A stretch of DNA of 64,000 nucleotides from a virus. This document shows, one piece after another, positions 48,304 to 58,057 of the stretch. The notes below the pieces were generated by a model that saw only the letters and a program-made list of their open reading frames with translations, searched no databases and had not been told where the DNA came from. Numbering within the stretch: the stretch's first letter is position 1; every line of letters starts with the position of its first letter. The position numbers and the translations under genes were made by a program. The stretch spans positions 1 through 64,000 of the IMG/VR virus record IMGVR_UViG_3300017971_000224; one strand, written 5' to 3'.

Positions 48304-49413
48304 ATGACCCATATTATTACCAGTGCCGACTGGCATTTACGTAATTCTGATTCCTATGGCGTCTTTGATCACGATGGTGTCAATGACTTTCTGACTTATC
48401 GCGTTTCCGCGGCGAGGCAAACAATTCAATCAGCGATAGACTGCGGTGGCCATTTGGTCATTGCTGGTGACATGTTAGATGATAAAGTGGTTGATTCTGT
48501 AACTATGTATCATGCTTCTGAACTTGTGCGTATGATGCAGGGCACCAGGTTGGCTGTGTTGTTGGAGGGCAACCATGGTTATGACAGTAAGAGTAATGCA
48601 CATTCTTCAATTGCTCATTGGAAGCATTTGGCTAATAAAAATATAAAGATTATTACATATCCAAAAGTGATACATAAAGATAATATTAGTTATCATTGTA
48701 TTCCAGCTGTAAATGCTCTTGAAATAAATTTTGCTAAGATTGTTGATAGTCTTTGGTGCCATAAGAAAAAAGGCAATGTCAATATACTTGTAATACATGG
48801 GCCTGTTATTGGAGCTAGATTTGATAGCGGTATTAAATCTAAAACCGGTATCAAAATGAAAGATATCCATAGGGCAAGTAAGAAATATAATTATATTGTA
48901 TGTGGTGATTTTCATAGATATCAAATGTTATTTGATAATGTTTGGTATACAGGTTCTTTAATACAAACTTCATTGCGTGATAAAAATCAGGATAAAGGAT
49001 ATCAAATAATAGATTTAGATAATGATGAAGTTAAATTTGTGAAATTAAATGGTCCAGAGTTTATTGAATTAGACTGGGAGATTACAAAAAAGATTAGTCC
49101 TATTATTAGAAGGCCACATTTATATAAAGGAACATTAAAGAATAGTATTTGTGTCATACGTATATCAGGAACTTCATCAGAATTTAATACTGTATCAAAT
49201 GAATTAGATTCAGTTAGAGAATCACTCATAGAAAATGGATCAATTCGAGTTTTTATAGATAAGCAGACTACGGAATCAAAGAGAAAAAAAGCTACCATTA
49301 GTATGAATATGGGATTTCAAGAAATGATTGAGTCATATGTGTCTTATAAGAAGCGTTCACTGCCAGCCAAAAAGAAGCAAGTCATAGAAAAAGGTTTGTT
49401 TTATATAAGGTGA
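48304..49413 (+). CDS. sbcD: SbcD/Mre11-like nuclease subunit (T4 gp47-like)
   Basis: 369-residue calcineurin-like phosphoesterase with all five metal-site motifs: ADWHL (D-x-H), IAGDMLDD, LEGNHGYD, VIHGPV, and CGDFHRYQ. With an SbcC/Rad50 ATPase it resects DNA ends. Its partner gene (53770) is 4.4 kb downstream rather than adjacent, separated by nucleotide and repair genes. Confidence 0.88.
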   Translation: MTHIITSADWHLRNSDSYGVFDHDGVNDFLTYRVSAARQTIQSAIDCGGHLVIAGDMLDDKVVDSVTMYHASELVRMMQGTRLAVLLEGNHGYDSKSNAHSSIAHWKHLANKNIKIITYPKVIHKDNISYHCIPAVNALEINFAKIVDSLWCHKKKGNVNILVIHGPVIGARFDSGIKSKTGIKMKDIHRASKKYNYIVCGDFHRYQMLFDNVWYTGSLIQTSLRDKNQDKGYQIIDLDNDEVKFVKLNGPEFIELDWEITKKISPIIRRPHLYKGTLKNSICVIRISGTSSEFNTVSNELDSVRESLIENGSIRVFIDKQTTESKRKKATISMNMGFQEMIESYVSYKKRSLPAKKKQVIEKGLFYIR

Positions 49414-49417
49414 AAAA

Positions 49418-52048
49418 GTGGAAAACAAAATCACGCTTAAGTTCGAGCCATATTTCATATCATCCGAAGAAGATCTTGATGAACATCTCAATTGGATACA
49501 AAGAGATGCTGTTATAAAAGGTGCTGATGGCAGTATAATTTTTCAACAAAAAGATGTTGAATTCCCTGATTTCTGGTCCGATACAGCTGTCAATATAGTA
49601 TCTGATAAGTACTTCAGAGGTATTCTCGGTTCTGATGAACGAGAATATAGTTTGAAACAGTTGGTGAACCGTGTTGTCGATACAATTACTCAGTATGGTA
49701 TTGAGTTAGGATATTTTGATGATGAGAACGCTAAAATATTTCAGTGTGATTTGAAGTTTCTTATTTATATGCAATATTACTCTTTCAATTCTCCAGTTTA
49801 TTTCAATGTTGGTATTGATCCGAATCCACAAGTCGCCGCGTGTTTCATACTTGGCGTAGATGACCACATGCCATCCATTATGGAATTGGCACGCACAGAA
49901 GCTATGATTTTCAAGGGAGGTTCAGGCGCCGGTACTAATTTTTCCAAGCTCCGCAGCAAATACGAGCATCTATCAGGAGGAGGTAAAGCTAGTGGGCCTG
50001 TGTCTTTCATGCGTGGTTTGGATAGCTTCTCTGGCGTGATTAAGAGTGGTGGTAAAACTAGACGTGCTGCGAAGATGGCTATCCTTGACATAGACCATTT
50101 AGATATATTGGAATTTGTTGAATGCAAGCTGATAGAGGAAGGTAAGGCTTCTGCTCTTATTCAAGCAGGATACAGCCCACATTTCGAAGCAGATAACAAT
50201 GCGTATTCTTCTGTTGCGTTTCAAAATGAGAATCACACCATTAGAGTATTTGATAAATTCATGCAAGCTGTAGAACAAGATGATGAATGGGATTTACGTT
50301 ACGTAACAAATCAACAACGCAAATACGTTAAAGCGCGTGAAATATTCATGCGTATCTGTGAATGCGCACACCAATGCGGCGATCCTGGGTTGTTATTTTC
50401 TGATACAGCGAATCGATATCATACAACTCCAGCTTCTGGTAAAATTGTGGCTACTAATCCTTGTGGCGAATATATTGATATTGATGATTCCGCATGCAAT
50501 TTAGGTTCATTCAATCTTATGCGTTTTGTACAACATCACGATAGTCATTTTTCATTTGATGTTGATGCATTTAAGGCGGCCGTTAGGATCGCAACGATAG
50601 CGCAGGAAATCATTATTGATAAAGCTAGTTATCCAACCGATAAGATCAAGCGTAATGCGGTTAATCATAGGCAATTAGGGCTTGGATATTCAAATCTAGG
50701 TACGTTGATTATGTATTGTGGTTATCCATACGACTCACGCGACGGACGTGCACTGGCTGCTTCTATTTCTGCCTTGTTGACCTCTTCTGTATATAACACT
50801 AGTTGTGATGTTGCTCTTGTGAAGGGTACGTTTAAAGAGTTTGATAAGAATAAGGATAAGATGCAGCAAGTTTTGTGGCGTCATGCTTCTAATGTGAAAG
50901 ATATTGAGACAGATGTAGATGGTATTAAAGAGATCATAGATGCTGTTGAAGATACGTGGCAGTCTGTTACGGAGAAATATCAACATCATGGTATTCGCAA
51001 TTCAAAAGCTACAGTGATAGCCCCAACAGGCACTATCGGGTTTATGATGGATTGCGATACGACTGGAGCTGAGCCAGAACTTTTTCTTGTAAAACACAAG
51101 ACACTGGTAGGTGGTGGTAGTATTAAAATCGTTAATAGGTCTATAGGTCATGTGCTGGCTAATTTAGGATATGACCAAAAAACAATATCTAAGATTGCAA
51201 ATTACATAACTGAGAATGAGACATTGGAACGATGTAAGTTAATCAAAAAAGAACATATTCCGATTTTTGATTGTGCTTTTGGCAGTAGTGAGAAAAGTAG
51301 AGTCATTGCCCCAGAAGGTCATGTCAGAATGTTGGCTGCTATTCAACCACATATATCTGGAGGTATTTCAAAGACAGTGAATCTTCCTGAAAAGGCTTCT
51401 GTGCAGGATGTATATAATATTTTTATGTTAGCGCACAAGCTTAAGCTAAAAGCTATTACAATTTATCGTAACAATTCGAAGGGCTCGCAACCGTTAAATG
51501 TGAAGAAAAATGATGATGATAAAAAGCCTAAGCAGGTAAAGAGAAAGATGGCTGCAGAGCGCAAGGCCTTAGCCCATGATTTTAATATTCAAGGCCATAA
51601 GATCTATCTTCATTGTGGACTTTTCCCAGATGGCACATTGGGTGAAATTTTCATTCGTGCGTCTAAAGAAGGTTCCACTATGACGGGGTTATTGGATTCA
51701 ATTGCCGTTTTAACATCTACCTCATTACAATATGGTGTACCTCTCGAGGTGCTTTCAAAGAAGCTGGCATATACTACTTTTGAGCCACAGGGATTTACAC
51801 CTAAGATGGGTTATGCTCGCAGTATAACAGATTATATTTTTCGTTATTTGCTCCAGAAATTCAGCGGTCACGTTTTGGATGGTGACACAGTGATTGAAGA
51901 TGATGAAGAAGCTCCTGTGCCGCCACGTGCTTTGCTGGACACCCCTACATACGACGCTCCGCCGTGTCCCAACTGCGGTTCGATCATGGTCAGGAATGGT
52001 TCGTGTTTTAAGTGTGAGACATGTGGAGAGACTAGTGGGTGTTCATGA
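49418..52048 (+). CDS. nrdJ: Ribonucleotide reductase, class II (adenosylcobalamin-dependent)
   Basis: 876 residues. Seen: the first redox Cys region (QVAACFILGVDDHMPSI), GGSGAGTNFSKLR, the active site NPCGEYIDIDDSACNLGS, and TVIAPTGTIGFMMDCDT, plus a C-terminal zinc/redox tail (CPNCGSIMVRNGSCFKCETC). This is the NrdJ pattern: no separate small subunit or glycyl-radical domain is present. It makes dNTPs aerobically or anaerobically if the host supplies B12. Start GTG 49418, 4 nt after sbcD with AAGGTG upstream. Confidence 0.92.
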   Translation: MENKITLKFEPYFISSEEDLDEHLNWIQRDAVIKGADGSIIFQQKDVEFPDFWSDTAVNIVSDKYFRGILGSDEREYSLKQLVNRVVDTITQYGIELGYFDDENAKIFQCDLKFLIYMQYYSFNSPVYFNVGIDPNPQVAACFILGVDDHMPSIMELARTEAMIFKGGSGAGTNFSKLRSKYEHLSGGGKASGPVSFMRGLDSFSGVIKSGGKTRRAAKMAILDIDHLDILEFVECKLIEEGKASALIQAGYSPHFEADNNAYSSVAFQNENHTIRVFDKFMQAVEQDDEWDLRYVTNQQRKYVKAREIFMRICECAHQCGDPGLLFSDTANRYHTTPASGKIVATNPCGEYIDIDDSACNLGSFNLMRFVQHHDSHFSFDVDAFKAAVRIATIAQEIIIDKASYPTDKIKRNAVNHRQLGLGYSNLGTLIMYCGYPYDSRDGRALAASISALLTSSVYNTSCDVALVKGTFKEFDKNKDKMQQVLWRHASNVKDIETDVDGIKEIIDAVEDTWQSVTEKYQHHGIRNSKATVIAPTGTIGFMMDCDTTGAEPELFLVKHKTLVGGGSIKIVNRSIGHVLANLGYDQKTISKIANYITENETLERCKLIKKEHIPIFDCAFGSSEKSRVIAPEGHVRMLAAIQPHISGGISKTVNLPEKASVQDVYNIFMLAHKLKLKAITIYRNNSKGSQPLNVKKNDDDKKPKQVKRKMAAERKALAHDFNIQGHKIYLHCGLFPDGTLGEIFIRASKEGSTMTGLLDSIAVLTSTSLQYGVPLEVLSKKLAYTTFEPQGFTPKMGYARSITDYIFRYLLQKFSGHVLDGDTVIEDDEEAPVPPRALLDTPTYDAPPCPNCGSIMVRNGSCFKCETCGETSGCS

Positions 52049-52677
52049 TGTCTATACACACCGATAATCGCGCAGCTATGTTCAAAAGAGATACCAAAAC
52101 TAAGTGGCAAACGCCACTTTGGTTTTTTCGTTTCTTTGATAATCAGTATCATTTTGAATGGGATATGGCTGCGTCTAAAAAGAATCGATTATGTAAGAAA
52201 TACGTCAATCAGAAGATGGACGCCACGTCGTTTGATTGGCCATCTAACAGCAGTCTTTGGTGTAATCCACCATATGATAGTCGTCGTCTGCATTTGTGGT
52301 TTGAACGCGGGTGGGATGCGGCTAGACATGGTTCTACGGTCGTGTTCCTTGTGCATGCGCGTACAGATACTGTGTGGTATCACGAGTGGGCTATACGTGG
52401 TCATGTTGGTTTCGTACGAGGCAGGATGAAATTTCTGTACAAAGACAGAGAGACAGATGCTGCGCCATTTCCATCTTTAGTGGTGATATATGATCCAAAA
52501 GCTGTCGAAAATTATGAGAAGAGTGGTATAGATCTATTACATCATTTTGATGGCTTCTGTATCGATGGTCGTTTGGGGACAACTTGGAGGAAATTACCAC
52601 GTTATCCTAGGGCAATTGTTAGATACCCAAGAAAAATAATAAGAACACCAAAACCAAAACATTGGAGTGGAAAGTGA
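52048..52677 (+). CDS. Phage DNA N6-adenine methyltransferase (Dam-like)
   Basis: 209 residues from ATG 52048 (ATG 52045 also possible), overlapping the reductase stop. The pattern WQTPLWFFRFFDNQYHFEWD followed by catalytic NPPY (about 73) and FLVHARTDTVWYH is that of phage Dam-type enzymes (PF05869), which methylate adenine and may protect DNA from host restriction. The C-terminal 25 residues are unlike the family: PRYPRAIVRYPRKI followed by IRTPKPK, a threefold version of the terminal basic-proline motif. Confidence 0.85.
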   Translation: MSIHTDNRAAMFKRDTKTKWQTPLWFFRFFDNQYHFEWDMAASKKNRLCKKYVNQKMDATSFDWPSNSSLWCNPPYDSRRLHLWFERGWDAARHGSTVVFLVHARTDTVWYHEWAIRGHVGFVRGRMKFLYKDRETDAAPFPSLVVIYDPKAVENYEKSGIDLLHHFDGFCIDGRLGTTWRKLPRYPRAIVRYPRKIIRTPKPKHWSGK

Positions 52678-53369
52678 ATGATATATATAAAAAAGATTGG
52701 AGAAAACTAAAGATAGCATGCTTTGACACTGAAACAACCGGTACGAATATCAATGACGATAGAATAACAGAAATGGGTATAATTATATTTAAGAAGGGTG
52801 AACCAATAAAAAAATATTGTCGTTTGATCAATCCTAAGAAAAAAATTCATCCAAAAGCTGCGAAAGTAAGTGGTATCACAGATAGCGATGTGAAGGAGCA
52901 GCGTACTTTCAAACAACGTTTCAAAAAAATATATAAGCTTTTATATGGCGCAGATCTTTGGTGTGCATTCAACGATCAGTTCGATCGCGGTATCATGGCG
53001 GCTGAATTCAGACGTTGTGGTGAAGAATACGAGGATAAACCATGTATTGATCCAAGAATATGGGCAGACCACATGTGGCCAGGTCAGACAAACAATTTGG
53101 ATTCTGTTTCTGCCAGATTGAGAGTGAATGTACCAAGAACAGTTACGGATGAATTGAAGATCAATGTTGCTCGCCATAGAGCTGATTACGATTCATTAGT
53201 GACAGGATATTGTCTTTTTGCAATGATGTCTGCTATGCCAAAAACTTTGAGACAGACGTTGTATGTACAAGATTACATTTATAGGAGATGGTTGACAAAC
53301 GTATACAATAATAATCCAAGATTCGCTCGTAGTGTTGAACCAACTATGCCACCGGAACATGTCAGATAG
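52674..53369 (+). CDS. DnaQ-like 3'-5' exonuclease (DEDDh)
   Basis: 231 residues from GTG 52674 (GGAG upstream), overlapping the methylase TGA. Exo I FDTETTG (about 17), Exo II region AFNDQFDR, Exo III HRADYDS (about 168): the DEDDh active site of polymerase proofreading subunits. Possibly works with the polymerase at 41139, or in repair. The C-terminal 40 residues are not part of the nuclease fold. Confidence 0.85.
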   Translation: MNDIYKKDWRKLKIACFDTETTGTNINDDRITEMGIIIFKKGEPIKKYCRLINPKKKIHPKAAKVSGITDSDVKEQRTFKQRFKKIYKLLYGADLWCAFNDQFDRGIMAAEFRRCGEEYEDKPCIDPRIWADHMWPGQTNNLDSVSARLRVNVPRTVTDELKINVARHRADYDSLVTGYCLFAMMSAMPKTLRQTLYVQDYIYRRWLTNVYNNNPRFARSVEPTMPPEHVR

Positions 53370-53399
53370 AAACCGTGTTGTCTATGAGAAAAAAGAACG

Positions 53400-53792
53400 A
53401 TGATTTGCAAAGCAATAAAATACCATCCACGTCCTCTCATTCAACGGTTTCCTAGACCGAAGCGTATACCGTATCCAAAAAAACCAATCCACCGAGGCGA
53501 ATGCCGTGATGGCATACGTCCATGTCCTTTTGTTTCATGTAGGTATCATCTTTACGCAGATATAGTATCTGGTGTTTGGAAAGAATATTTTGAGGCTCCA
53601 TGGCTTATGGAGGAGACGTGTGCTCTTGATTTGGCTGAAAGAGAACGTGGTATGAATCTTGATGACATTAGTTATTATTTTGATCTAACACGCGAGAGAA
53701 TAAGGCAAATAATAGATAATTCTTTAAGAACCATCAGAACAAGAAAATTAGCTAGAGATAGGTCTATTCATGATAAAATTTCTATCGGTTGA
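53400..53792 (+). CDS. Sigma-70 region-4-like HTH protein with N-terminal basic-proline repeats
   Basis: 130 residues. C-terminal helix-turn-helix resembling sigma region 4.2 (MNLDDISYYFDLTRERIRQI, about 84-110). A cysteine pair (CPFVSC) lies before it. The N-terminal 28 residues (IKYHPRPLIQRFPRPK then RIPYPKK) are three degenerate copies of the basic-proline motif. There is no region 2, so it is not a full sigma factor; a phage transcription regulator or anti-sigma-like partner is possible. It overlaps the sbcC start. Confidence 0.7.
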   Translation: MICKAIKYHPRPLIQRFPRPKRIPYPKKPIHRGECRDGIRPCPFVSCRYHLYADIVSGVWKEYFEAPWLMEETCALDLAERERGMNLDDISYYFDLTRERIRQIIDNSLRTIRTRKLARDRSIHDKISIG

Positions 53793-55641
53793 GCTCTTTA
53801 ACTTCGTTACACATAAACATACTTACATAGATATGGAAAGCGGTGGTAGCCTGTATATTTCAGGTTGGAACAAAGATGCTCATGCCATTGGAAGTAATGG
53901 CGCTGGTAAATCACTTATCTATGATGCTATTTATTGGTGTTTATACGATGTCACTGTACGTGGATTTGGTAAAGATGATGTTATAGGCAAGAATGAAGAT
54001 TATACTTGGGTACAAACATGTTGGTTGGATGATGATGGTCGTAGTGTTGTTATTAGAAGATTTCGTAATCACCCAGAATACAAACATGATGTTCAATTGT
54101 TAATTGATGGTGAAGATGCAAGTAAGACTCGTAATATAAGTAAGCACGGTACTAACGCTCATATCGTGCGTATTTTCAAAATGGATAGGGTGGCGTTTCT
54201 GTATTCTGTAATTTTCAGTAAAAGTCGAGGGAGTATCTGTGAAGCCAAGGATGTGAAGAGGCGCGAATTACTATCACACATTATTGGCCTGGATATTACA
54301 GATGAAGGTTTGAAAGCGGCGCGTAAAGATCGCAAGGAACTTGATAAATATTTGAATACATTGAAAATAAAGCTGTCATCAGTTGAAACGGAATCTCATC
54401 AATTTGAGAAACGACTTCATGATGCGCAGGAACAATTGATTGAGGAGGAGCGTAGGATTGAGGAAAGAAAAGCCAAAATTGCTAGTGAAAATAAAGATAT
54501 CAAGGAAAAAGAAAAAGAACTAAAAGAAAAACGTAAGAAAATAAAAGACAAGATTAAGTCCATTGAAGGTAAACTTGTTGAACAGATAAATATTGATAAA
54601 GAAATTACATCTATTGAAAATAATATTGATATGGTTAATGAAAAAGTATCCAAATATAAAGTTGATTTGGATTATAAAGTTCAAGTTGAAGATAAAGCAC
54701 AGCGTGCAATGACGGCGTGTAGAGAGAAGTCAGGTTCTGTCTGCCCGACATGCGAGCAAGTAATACCCGGCAACCATGTACGACGTCAGCTGTTCAATCT
54801 CAAAAAACTTAGAGATAAAGCGCGTGCTGAGAAAAAGTATTGTGCCAAGAAATATCAGAAATGGGAAAAGAGACGCACACAACTTGTCAAGGAAAAAAAT
54901 GCACTCAAGTTGTCTGTTGATAAGAAATTGGAACGTCAATATTTCAAACTCGAATCGCAGTTGAAGTATATCAAACGTGATTTGAAACATATTGTATTTG
55001 TTGATGAAAATAGTATTGAAGACAACAGTGACGCTTTGCGTCAAAAGGTGCGTTCTCTAAACGATGAACATCAGGACTCATTGAATAGGAAAAATCTTTT
55101 GGAGTCACAGATCAAAACTGTTGAACAGAAGCTTGCAATAGCTGAATTTTGGGTTGTAGGTTTTGGGTCAAAAGGTTTAAAAAACTTTGTGATCAACGGT
55201 ATATTAGGATTACTGGAACAGAGGACAAACGAGTACCTCAGTGAACTGACTGACGGTTATATGCGTGTGTCTTGGGAGAGTGAAAAACAATCAAAAAAGA
55301 CAAAGAAATCTATGGATAAACTTATGTTAAATGTGAAGACAGGTAATAGAGGATATAGAGAATATCATTGGTGTAGTGAAGGGGAAAGATCCAGAGTTTG
55401 GTTGTCAACAGAGTTGGCATTAAATGAAATCAAAAGAACAACTGTTGATATAGGTCTGATAGATGAATGTCTTGATGGTTTGGATTCACAAGGCATTGTA
55501 AAGGCTGTCGAGTTAATAAGTGGCGAGAGTACGAAGAGAAAAATGATATGTATTTCACACAGAGAAGGTGTTGAAAAACATTTCAGAAATAAAAAAGTAG
55601 TTATCATGCACAAGGGAACGTCAACGCTGCGCGCAGCATAG
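53770..55641 (+). CDS. sbcC: SbcC/Rad50-like ATPase (T4 gp46-like)
   Basis: 623 residues. Walker A GSNGAGKS (about 43), long coiled coils, a zinc-hook CPTC (about 324), ABC signature SEGERSR (about 536), Walker B LIDECLDGLD (about 562) and H-loop SHREG. It tethers DNA ends and powers the SbcD nuclease. It is about 60% of the bacterial SbcC length, as usual in phages (gp46 is about 560). It starts 22 nt before the end of the previous gene. Confidence 0.92.
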   Translation: MIKFLSVELFNFVTHKHTYIDMESGGSLYISGWNKDAHAIGSNGAGKSLIYDAIYWCLYDVTVRGFGKDDVIGKNEDYTWVQTCWLDDDGRSVVIRRFRNHPEYKHDVQLLIDGEDASKTRNISKHGTNAHIVRIFKMDRVAFLYSVIFSKSRGSICEAKDVKRRELLSHIIGLDITDEGLKAARKDRKELDKYLNTLKIKLSSVETESHQFEKRLHDAQEQLIEEERRIEERKAKIASENKDIKEKEKELKEKRKKIKDKIKSIEGKLVEQINIDKEITSIENNIDMVNEKVSKYKVDLDYKVQVEDKAQRAMTACREKSGSVCPTCEQVIPGNHVRRQLFNLKKLRDKARAEKKYCAKKYQKWEKRRTQLVKEKNALKLSVDKKLERQYFKLESQLKYIKRDLKHIVFVDENSIEDNSDALRQKVRSLNDEHQDSLNRKNLLESQIKTVEQKLAIAEFWVVGFGSKGLKNFVINGILGLLEQRTNEYLSELTDGYMRVSWESEKQSKKTKKSMDKLMLNVKTGNRGYREYHWCSEGERSRVWLSTELALNEIKRTTVDIGLIDECLDGLDSQGIVKAVELISGESTKRKMICISHREGVEKHFRNKKVVIMHKGTSTLRAA

Positions 55642-55650
55642 GGAGTAGAG

Positions 55651-56217
55651 ATGAAAGACCCAGCAGAATTGATGAAGTTGGTGAATTTCCAGAACATGAA
55701 GATCCGCGAGCTCGGCCTCAAGATCAACGAACTTGAGGGACAGGCGATTCACTTGTACCAGAACTTCGATGCTTTGGCCCAGTTCTTGATCTACATGATT
55801 CAAAAGTTCGGAGAAGATCAAAGCGGTACTTGTTCGGTTGGCATTCCACTGGAAAGCCTGCGCTCGGTACCACCTGGAAGTTGGGTTAAGACAGAGAACA
55901 TCGAGGACATGAAGATCTTGACCGTGATGGAACATGATACGATGGAGGAGATTATGGGTCAGGGCGGCGGTGGTCCAGTGCCATTGGCCGGTGCCACACC
56001 ACCGGGACGGACAACACCTCCAGGACGTCCACAGCCTATGGCTGCCCCACCACCGCCGCCCCGCCCACCACGTCATTGCGCGCCACCACCGCCTTCAGCG
56101 AAGATGGATATGGATGACGCCCCCACGTCAAAGCCATCAGTGCATGAGGTGACTTTGTCATCCCAGTCCGTGGTTCCGCAGGATAGCAACCCGGCGCCCA
56201 GCACTGATGGTGAATGA
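55651..56217 (+). CDS. Proline-rich protein, unknown
   Basis: 188 residues from ATG 55651 (AGGGAG upstream). N-terminal 60 residues are a coiled-coil-like helix; the C-terminal half is proline-rich (TTPPGRPQPM, PPPPPRPPRH). The Pro-Gly-rich DNA is GC-rich relative to neighbours. No family recognised; such linkers suggest a scaffold. Confidence 0.6.
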   Translation: MKDPAELMKLVNFQNMKIRELGLKINELEGQAIHLYQNFDALAQFLIYMIQKFGEDQSGTCSVGIPLESLRSVPPGSWVKTENIEDMKILTVMEHDTMEEIMGQGGGGPVPLAGATPPGRTTPPGRPQPMAAPPPPPRPPRHCAPPPPSAKMDMDDAPTSKPSVHEVTLSSQSVVPQDSNPAPSTDGE

Positions 56218-56218
56218 C

Positions 56219-56446
56219 ATGCCGATCTACGACTATTATTGTGAGAAATGCCATCAGAGGTTCGAGGACTGGCATACACGGATGGATGACGATCCGGAGC
56301 CATGCCCAACGTGCGGAGCTCTCTCGCCGCGTGTGAGGCATACAAGCCAGAATCTGAAGAAGGTTGAATACGTACCTCCTCCGCGTGCGAAACGCAGATT
56401 TGGTGAACATCGGGCCTGGCACCATAAGCGTCCTAGGTGGGTCTGA
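56219..56446 (+). CDS. FmdB-type zinc-ribbon protein
   Basis: 75 residues from ATG 56219, starting MPIYDYYCEKCHQRFE with CPTCG further on, matching the FmdB/CxxC-CxxC zinc ribbon (regulatory family) of small bacterial and phage proteins. A basic C-terminus (HHKRPRWV). Overlaps both neighbours by a few bases. Exact role unknown. Confidence 0.75.
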   Translation: MPIYDYYCEKCHQRFEDWHTRMDDDPEPCPTCGALSPRVRHTSQNLKKVEYVPPPRAKRRFGEHRAWHHKRPRWV

Positions 56447-57207
56447 TGGCGAAGAAACCGATTCCAGTCCAAGAACAGCGTCGTTTATTGGTCGAGAACA
56501 TGAGATATTTACATCATGTTTTCACCAGTTACGATAAACAATGGGTGATGGGAATCGATCCATCGTTGAATCATACAGCTGTAGCAGTGCAAAAAATACG
56601 GAAAAAGCGTGTCAAAGTATCCAGTTCACCAGCTACAATACGAGATTCAAAGCAGAAAAAAACCGCTACACATCGAATCGCGCTTACCCGTCATTTCCTG
56701 ATAAACCAGGTTCAAAAATACCCACCATTATTGATTGCGGTTGAAGGCTATGCCTACGGCCGCGCCATGAATCGTGAGCTGCTTGGAGAAGTCGGAGGTA
56801 TGATTCGTCTGAATGTGTTTTGGGATCATCCAGATGAAGTTGGGCCGGTATTGATTGTTGGTGCCACGCAATTGAAAAAATTCATTTTGGGTTCAGGAAC
56901 AGTAGGAGGTGGTAAAAAGACAAAACAATTAATAATTATGAATGTGTTTAAGAAATGGGGTATTGAAGTAGCTGATGATAATGAAGCTGATGCTATAGTG
57001 TTGGTTAGGATGGCAAAAGAATTCGTGAAATTTGTTTTAAAATTACATGATAAAATTCCGTCTGATGAAAAAGGATTACGTAATTTTGTAAATAATGGAT
57101 GGGAAGAATATGGATATAAAAAATATATATGGGAAATATTTTGTTCGTTTGTGATCAATAAAGGTAATAACCAGCTCTTTGATTTTTGTAGTGAAGGCAA
57201 ACTATGA
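56446..57207 (+). CDS. RuvC-like Holliday junction resolvase
   Basis: 253 residues from ATG 56446. RuvC-type RNase H fold: GIDPSLNHTAVAV with the first catalytic Asp (about 36), VEGYAYG (about 100, Glu), and DDNEADAIVLV (about 177, acidic pair). It should cut four-way junctions before packaging. A 60-residue C-terminal extension follows the core. The stop overlaps the next ATG. Confidence 0.85.
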   Translation: MAKKPIPVQEQRRLLVENMRYLHHVFTSYDKQWVMGIDPSLNHTAVAVQKIRKKRVKVSSSPATIRDSKQKKTATHRIALTRHFLINQVQKYPPLLIAVEGYAYGRAMNRELLGEVGGMIRLNVFWDHPDEVGPVLIVGATQLKKFILGSGTVGGGKKTKQLIIMNVFKKWGIEVADDNEADAIVLVRMAKEFVKFVLKLHDKIPSDEKGLRNFVNNGWEEYGYKKYIWEIFCSFVINKGNNQLFDFCSEGKL

Positions 57208-57758
57208 AAATTAAGAGAAGGCCTAGAAAAATTTATAGAATTCCAAAAGAATCTTTGAAAAAAGGATGTGTTCTTGAGAGTAAATACTTTCCATATAAGT
57301 TGTTAATGTATATTATCAAATGGGGTATACCATATAATTTATATTCCAATAACAAAATGTATTATTTGAATATATTGGGTAAGGCGAAATACAAAAGAGA
57401 GAAACATTTTAATAGAAAGCCAAGAAGTTATTCTTCATGCGAGCCAATTTATAATAACGGCGTTAAACCTAAAGACAAAGACCCAGTTTTATATAAACAA
57501 TATAAACAATTGAGAGAATGTTTTATTAATAAGGGTAGGCCATTACATGTTTACTGTGAATATGACATGCATCAGGTATCTTTGGAAACTTGTTTTTGCA
57601 GGTGTGATAAAGAATGTTCTTCGCTGCGGCCTCGCTGGTTGGTTGGGGAAGATGATGGTTTGTACAGTTATATGAATGATTTTATGAAATTGCAGAGGTT
57701 GGTCAATTTGTTGTACGGCACCGTTAGAAAACGTGACATAGAACCAACCAATCAATGA
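57204..57758 (+). CDS. Unknown protein with N-terminal basic-proline motif and Cys cluster
   Basis: 184 residues starting MKIKRRPRKIYRIPK, two degenerate copies of the terminal motif. The middle is Tyr/Lys-rich; near 140 lies a cysteine cluster (CFCRCDKEC) that may bind zinc. No family recognised. It overlaps both neighbours by 4 nt. Confidence 0.6.
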   Translation: MKIKRRPRKIYRIPKESLKKGCVLESKYFPYKLLMYIIKWGIPYNLYSNNKMYYLNILGKAKYKREKHFNRKPRSYSSCEPIYNNGVKPKDKDPVLYKQYKQLRECFINKGRPLHVYCEYDMHQVSLETCFCRCDKECSSLRPRWLVGEDDGLYSYMNDFMKLQRLVNLLYGTVRKRDIEPTNQ

Positions 57759-58057
57759 AGAGTGAGCGTGAAAATTTTACCGAAGGTGAAAGGGATATGT
57801 GTCGTTATTTATTGGCGGTTGCAATCAAAGATGCTGTCACCAATAGTAACAAACAATATGATATGAAGTGTAAACGTGATGCAGTAAGATGGTTAAAATC
57901 TGATAATGAAATGGGGTTCTCATTTATAAATGTTGTGTCTTTCTTATTTGGGGATCAATTAGATTATTCTTGTTTGAGGAAAAGGATATTAGAACTAATT
58001 GAAGAAAAATCAGTCACAGCAGATGACGCCAACATTGAAAGATTAATAGATGCATGA
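57755..58057 (+). CDS. Small helical protein, unknown
   Basis: 100 residues (ERDMCRYLLAVAIKDAV; RDAVRWLKSDNEMGFSF). Similar in character to small phage proteins that carry 'AvrWL.s' segments; no function assigned. Overlaps both neighbours. Confidence 0.6.
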   Translation: MKSERENFTEGERDMCRYLLAVAIKDAVTNSNKQYDMKCKRDAVRWLKSDNEMGFSFINVVSFLFGDQLDYSCLRKRILELIEEKSVTADDANIERLIDA

